Made by a program: the position numbers and the translations under genes. DNA of 64,000 nucleotides from positions 312,860-376,859 of the forward strand of contig DCUJ01000012.1 in the NCBI GenBank assembly GCA_002328495.1. The letters are read 5' to 3'. This stretch comes from Sulfurospirillum sp. UBA2217 (lineage in GTDB: Bacteria; Campylobacterota; Campylobacteria; Campylobacterales; Sulfurospirillaceae). The notes beneath the pieces were generated by a model, which had not been told where the DNA came from, did not search any database, and saw only the letters and a list, made by a program, of their open reading frames with translations. Below, piece by piece: positions 61,201 to 64,000 of this stretch; positions within the stretch are counted from its first letter, which is position 1, and each line of letters starts with the position of its first letter.

Positions 61201-61635
61201 TAAAAAGTCAATGATAGGCTTTTGGCTCAAATCTAACGAGGTCATAAAATCTTTTAAAAGCCTCCCCTCTTCAGCCTTTTCAAGATACGGTTGCAACTCT
61301 TTTTGTAATTCATTCTTATAGGCAAAGGGATAGTCTTTGGCATACTCATCCACAAAAAAATCAAAAGGATTGATGGTAATCATATCCGCAATAATTTCAA
61401 CATCAATTTTAAGTTCTTTGGTTTTTTCAGGAAAGACGATGCGCGCAAGATAGTTTCCAAAAGGATCTTGTTGCCAGTTGATAAAATGCTCTTTAGGTTC
61501 AATATGTAACGAATACGCTTCAATGGGTGTCCTGCTATGAGGGGCGGGGCGAAGTCTGATGATATGAGGAGAAAGGGAGATGTATTTATCGTAACGATAA
61601 TGCGTTTTGTGAGAGAGAACAACTTTGAGTGACAT
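58294..61635 (-). CDS. Transglutaminase-DUF2126 protein
   Basis: A 1113-residue protein: transglutaminase N-terminal domain and core (about 1-290; catalytic Cys in LGSCRDYAWLFVQVLRHLG near 180 and His in DLHAWTEVYIPGAGWIGLD near 225), followed by a very large DUF2126 domain (about 320-1113) containing TGGGNHVTIGA near residue 690 and RAFDMPPHSHMALLQ near 820, typical of the putative amidoligase region. The length is standard for the family. Three TTACATGTAA copies lie inside (58748, 59766, 59924). It is first of the minus-strand operon; a further copy lies 24 bases upstream of its start. Confidence 0.92.
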   Translation of the reverse strand: MSLKVVLSHKTHYRYDKYISLSPHIIRLRPAPHSRTPIEAYSLHIEPKEHFINWQQDPFGNYLARIVFPEKTKELKIDVEIIADMITINPFDFFVDEYAKDYPFAYKNELQKELQPYLEKAEEGRLLKDFMTSLDLSQKPIIDFLVYLNMKINAYLNYTIRLDPGVQTCEVTLGNKLGSCRDYAWLFVQVLRHLGLASRFVSGYLVQLKADVKSLDGPSGPEEDFTDLHAWTEVYIPGAGWIGLDATSGLFAGEGHIPLACTPSYESAYAIEGLSETCETEFFYANTVTRIFESPRVTKPYREEQWKAIYELGFDVDKELEANDVRLSMGGEPTFVSIDDMEAPEWNISADGPHKRALADVLSRKLLHSFGKGGMLHYAQGKWYPGEPLPRWQTSIIWRKDGKAIWKNPDLFADMNESYTYTNADAKNFLHHLMGKLGLSDSNILEAYEDPLYYIIKESELPIDIDPMKVNLKDSLERQTLAKVLSKGLDTPVGYVVPVNFGNKVWVSSPWVLRRGYLYLAAGNSPLGLRLPLDSLVKKPAHEVALHCEPDLFAPTEALGDFGGESVFTCKAKPEGDAPFVRTALCTEVRDGKLYVFLPPLNHTEAFLDLMAMVEAVAESLHVKIIIEGYEPAHDLRIERIKVTPDPGVIEVNIQPALSWKELSDNLLTLYADARASRLGTEKFMVDGRHTGTGGGNHVTIGAMKPSDSPLLRRPDLLRSLITFWQHHPGLSYLFSGAFIGPTSQAPRVDEGRAENLYELEIAFGQIPEGAEVPFWLTDRLFRHMLTDITGNTHRSEFCIDKLYSPDSSTGRLGILELRAFDMPPHSHMALLQMLLVRTLVSVFWKKPYRHKLVRWGTQLHDKFLLEHYVKEDLRDIVEFLNNEGYPFALDWFDPFFEFRFPLYGMATVENVHLELRSAIEPWNVLGEESSSQGTARYVDSSLERVQIKVTNFTPERYTLTCNTVAIPLNPTGIEGEFVAGIKYKAWEPWSALHPTIGVDTPLVFDIVDTWNNRSIGGMTYFVAHPGGRSYETFPVNSYEAESRRINRFWDFNHTQGDIESIPVSVVDQMVNINGAKRAIVTTKEHKVFTYQELPKSIEYPHTLDLRRKWAGR

Positions 61636-61659
61636 GGCTTCCCTTTGGGTAATTCATTT

Positions 61660-61669
61660 TTACATGTAA
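61660..61669. repeat. TTACATGTAA family repeat
   Basis: An exact copy upstream of the transglutaminase-DUF2126 gene. The rest of the gap to groEL (61670-61776) shows nothing I recognise. Confidence 0.9.
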
Positions 61670-61776
61670 CTATTATATCACGAACTACACTGCTTTAACC
61701 CTGCCAAAAGGAACTAATTTTAAGCAAGAGGATGATTTCATTGTGAAGAAGAAAATAAGAGAGGGAAAACACGAAG

Positions 61777-61804
61777 TGCCAAGTCCTTAAAAAAGAACTT
61801 GGCA
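61777..61804 (-). terminator. Terminator of groEL
   Basis: On the minus strand, TGCCAAGTTCTT pairs with AAGGACTTGGCA (one mismatch) around a TTTT loop, 17 bases after the groEL stop. Confidence 0.65.
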
Positions 61805-61821
61805 AGAGAGGCAGAGTGGAA

Positions 61822-63462
61822 TTACATCATTCCACCCATGCCTCCCATTCCACCCATACCGCCCATGTCTGGCATTGATGGTGCTTTATCTTCTTTTGCG
61901 TTTGAAATGGTAGCCTCTGTGGTCAAGAGTAAACTAGCCACTGAAACGGCATTTTGAAGAGCAATACGAGACACTTTAACAGGATCTACGATACCCGCTT
62001 CAAACATATCGACATACTCACCTGTCGCCGCGTTAAATCCGTAATTTGGTTTGGTACTGTTAAGGACATTATTAGCAACCACACCCGCATCAAAGCCTGC
62101 ATTTTCAGCAATTTGCTTCAAAGGAGCTTTGAGTGCGCGTGTTACGATTTCCGCACCAATGGCTTCGTCATTTTTAAGGTTAAGATTGATTTTGGCGTTG
62201 GCAAGTAAGAATGCAGAACCGCCACCTACAACAATACCTTCTTCAACCGCTGCTTTGGTAGCAGAAAGTGCATCGTCCACACGGTCTTTTTTCTCTTTCA
62301 TCTCTGTCTCAGTCGCAGCACCTACTTTGATAACTGCTACACCACCACTGAGTTTCGCCAAACGCTCTTGGAGTTTTTCTTTGTCATAATCACTACTGGT
62401 TTCAGCGATTTGCGCTTTAATCTGAGCCACTCTTCCATCAATACGTACTTTATCACCACTGCCATTGACGATGGTTGTGTTGTCCTTATCGATGACAATG
62501 CGAGCTGCTTGACCCAAATCGGCAAGCATCGCGCTCTCTAACGTGCGACCTAATTCTTCACTGATAACTTCACCACCACTTAAGATAGCAATGTCTTCAA
62601 GCATCGCTTTTCGTCTGTCGCCAAAACCAGGTGCTTTAACCGCTGCGATGTTTAAAACACCTCTTAGTTTGTTGACTACCAACGTTGCCAATGCTTCACC
62701 GTCAATGTCTTCAGCGATGAGCAATAATGGCTTACCTGTTTTTTGAACTTGCTCTAAAATGGGTAAAAGGTCTTTAAGATTTGATATTTTTTTATCGTAT
62801 AAAAGGATAAAAGGGTGTTCTAAAATCGTTTGCATTTTCTCAGGATTGGTCACAAAATACGGAGACAAGTACCCACGGTCAAACTGCATACCCTCAACCA
62901 CATCTAGTTCATCTTGGATACCCTTCGCCTCTTCTACGGTGATAACGCCGTCTTTGCCGACTTTTTCCATCGCTTCTGCGATCAATGCACCAATGACAAC
63001 ATCAGAGTTGGCAGAAATGGTTGCGACTTGAGCGATCTCTTTTTTATCTTTAACTGCTTTTGCCATAGACTTAAGTTCAGCGATAATCGCTTCAGCTGCT
63101 TTGTCCATACCACGTTTCACTTCAACAGGGTTTGCACCCGCGGTGATATTTCTAAGACCTTCTTTAAAAATAGCATGGGCTAAAACAGTGGCAGTGGTCG
63201 TACCATCCCCTGCTTGGTCGGCTGTTTTAGATGCGACTTCTTTAACTAATTGTGCGCCCATATTTTCAATAGCATCTTTAAGTTCGATCTCTTTAGCGAC
63301 CGATACACCGTCTTTTGTGATGCTTGGCGCTCCAAAACTTTTTTGAATCAACACATTACGACCTCTTGGTCCCATCGTTACTTTTACTGCATCGTTTAGT
63401 TTTTTAACACCTTCGTAGAGTGCATTACGCGCATTGTCCGAAAATTGAATCTCTTTTGCCAT
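61822..63462 (-). CDS. groEL: Chaperonin GroEL (60 kDa)
   Basis: ATP-driven folding chamber. The 546-residue product starts MAKEIQFSDNARNALYEGV, has VTMGPRGRNVLIQKSFGAP near residue 28, GDGTTTATVLAHAI near 86, the apical domain, and the C-terminal tail of GGM repeats (DMGGMGGMGGMGGMM). It is full length. It follows groES after 26 bases, and both are under the CIRCE operator upstream. Confidence 0.99.
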   Translation of the reverse strand: MAKEIQFSDNARNALYEGVKKLNDAVKVTMGPRGRNVLIQKSFGAPSITKDGVSVAKEIELKDAIENMGAQLVKEVASKTADQAGDGTTTATVLAHAIFKEGLRNITAGANPVEVKRGMDKAAEAIIAELKSMAKAVKDKKEIAQVATISANSDVVIGALIAEAMEKVGKDGVITVEEAKGIQDELDVVEGMQFDRGYLSPYFVTNPEKMQTILEHPFILLYDKKISNLKDLLPILEQVQKTGKPLLLIAEDIDGEALATLVVNKLRGVLNIAAVKAPGFGDRRKAMLEDIAILSGGEVISEELGRTLESAMLADLGQAARIVIDKDNTTIVNGSGDKVRIDGRVAQIKAQIAETSSDYDKEKLQERLAKLSGGVAVIKVGAATETEMKEKKDRVDDALSATKAAVEEGIVVGGGSAFLLANAKINLNLKNDEAIGAEIVTRALKAPLKQIAENAGFDAGVVANNVLNSTKPNYGFNAATGEYVDMFEAGIVDPVKVSRIALQNAVSVASLLLTTEATISNAKEDKAPSMPDMGGMGGMGGMGGMM

Positions 63463-63488
63463 TGTTTTTTTCCTCTTATTTTTTTAAA

Positions 63489-63755
63489 TTATAATACACC
63501 TAAAAGATCATCGACATTCATGACTAAATACGTCTTTCCATCGATAGTAAGTTCCGTTCCCGCATATTTTGCGAAAACAACTTTGTCACCTTTTGCCACA
63601 AGACCTTTGTCTTGAATCTTGGCGCTTACCGCTCTAACAATCCCGCTAAGTGGCTTCTCTTTGGCATTGTCAGGGATAATAATACCTGTCGCTGTCGTTG
63701 TTGGCTCTTCTATTCTTTCGAGAAGAACTCTTTTTCCTAGTGGTTTGAAAGTCAT
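63489..63755 (-). CDS. groES: Co-chaperonin GroES (10 kDa)
   Basis: Lid of the GroEL chamber. The 88-residue product starts MTFKPLGKRVLLERIEEPTT and has the mobile loop TATGIIIPDNAKEKPLSGIV near residue 20 and FAKYAGTELTIDGKTYLVM near the C-terminus. The ATG at 63755 was chosen from the conserved N-terminus, with AAAAGGAC upstream; a longer frame from 63785 would start inside the CIRCE element. Confidence 0.97.
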   Translation of the reverse strand: MTFKPLGKRVLLERIEEPTTTATGIIIPDNAKEKPLSGIVRAVSAKIQDKGLVAKGDKVVFAKYAGTELTIDGKTYLVMNVDDLLGVL

Positions 63756-63778
63756 TGTTGTGTCCTTTTGACTATTTT

Positions 63779-63805
63779 TTAGCACTCAATTCTTTTGAGT
63801 GACAG
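63779..63805 (-). promoter_or_regulatory. CIRCE operator (HrcA site) of groES-groEL
   Basis: On the plus strand, TTAGCACTC (63779-63787), 9 bases and GAGTGACAG (63797-63805). The left arm is the exact consensus; the right arm matches GAGTG and then departs from the expected CTAA. It lies between the promoter and groES, as expected for repression by HrcA. Confidence 0.85.
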
Positions 63806-63806
63806 A

Positions 63807-63835
63807 ATTTTACAAGAATGTAACCAAAATGTCAA
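63807..63835 (-). promoter_or_regulatory. Sigma70 promoter of groES-groEL
   Basis: On the minus strand, TTGACA (63835-63830), a 17-base spacer and TAAAAT (63812-63807), just before the CIRCE element, which would overlap the transcription start. Confidence 0.8.
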
Positions 63836-63940
63836 GAAAATAACGCTTAAAGTTTAGTCTTCAATACTAAAGGTTTACACTTTATTAAATTAAAACGATT
63901 ACATCATCCATGATTAACCAAAGTATAAGTTTTAAATCAT

Positions 63941-63946
63941 TATAAT
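63941..63946 (+). promoter_or_regulatory. -10 box of the tRNA gene
   Basis: TATAAT lies 18 bases before the first base of the tRNA; no clear -35 is present. The rest of the 63836-63964 gap shows nothing else that I recognise. Confidence 0.5.
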
Positions 63947-63964
63947 TTGCGCCTCTTAAAGTGT

Positions 63965-64000
63965 GTCAAGGTAGCTCAGCTGGTTAGAGCGCTGGTCTCA
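63965..64000 (+). tRNA. tRNA gene, 5' part, probably tRNA-Met (partial)
   Basis: The acceptor arm GTCAAGG, then TA, the D arm GCTCAGCTGGTTAGAGC, G, and the 5' anticodon stem CTGGT with loop CT, end at the window edge with CA, the first two anticodon bases. CAT (Met) fits best because the D loop is short (not Leu). The final anticodon base is outside the window. Confidence 0.85.

Noticed and set aside
61822..61880. Short tandem repeats at the groEL 3' end as a CRISPR-like or VNTR array
   Set aside because: They encode the normal GGM tail of GroEL. No CRISPR repeats or cas genes were seen anywhere in the window.

Overview
This 64 kb window is dense, mostly core chromosomal sequence from a Campylobacterota (Epsilonproteobacteria) genome. 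Gene content points most strongly to Sulfurospirillum or a close relative. Reasons: FliW, the futalosine-pathway enzyme MqnC, a CheB without receiver domain next to CheR, a lutABC lactate operon, and gene orders that I remember from Campylobacter jejuni (rpsF-ssb-rpsR / lon-bamD / fliW; hemL / cytochrome c / folD-lepB; rpiB / coiled-coil protein / apt / dedA / pepA). The genus call is an inference; no 16S gene is present.

Layout. 0-6.2 kb: end of an rnr-like gene, holA, rpsF-ssb-rpsR, lon, bamD, fliW and a decayed nucleotidyltransferase remnant. 6.3-12.2 kb: an accessory, Asn/Thr-rich operon with a 1299-residue secreted MshQ-like protein followed by three coupled minor prepilins, resembling the adhesin and minor-pilin end of an MSHA-type pilus locus. 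12.2-19.1 kb: hpf; then recG, an M16-like protein, mqnC, two small membrane proteins and hemL on the minus strand. 19.1-28.1 kb: a cytochrome c, folD, lepB, an M50 protease, rpiB, apt, an orphan trpB, dedA, pepA, cheB, cheR. 28-40.5 kb: an MFS transporter and cupin, htpX, an unusual four-gene operon (small membrane protein, TPR-membrane protein, AAA+ ATPase, secreted beta-propeller), a WG-repeat/DUF1566 protein, an exonuclease with a CNB-CBS-DUF294 protein, an SGNH hydrolase and an EamA transporter. 40.5-50.8 kb: lutABC, a LysE exporter, a miniature IS remnant, a hemolysin III gene apparently starting at ATC, a rubrerythrin-like protein, an acyltransferase, a two-component pair, a chemoreceptor, thiE. 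50.9-61.6 kb: two converging operons of the ATP-grasp / alpha-E / transglutaminase / DUF2126 amidoligase type with two M14-like proteins. 61.8-64 kb: groES-groEL with a CIRCE operator and the 5' half of a tRNA, probably Met.

The most striking signal is not a gene. The 10-bp palindrome TTACATGTAA occurs at least 28 times (hand count) where well under one is expected by chance. Twelve copies lie inside genes, in two reading frames that give Leu-His-Val or Thr-Cys-Lys/Asn. Sixteen lie in the small intergenic fraction. Three inverted pairs and one copy with extended arms form terminator-like hairpins exactly between convergent genes. This is how Neisseria DNA-uptake sequences are arranged, and it makes the motif a candidate uptake-signal or other genome-signature element for this lineage. 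A second compact find is the 263-bp IS-derived element between lysE and the hemolysin III gene.
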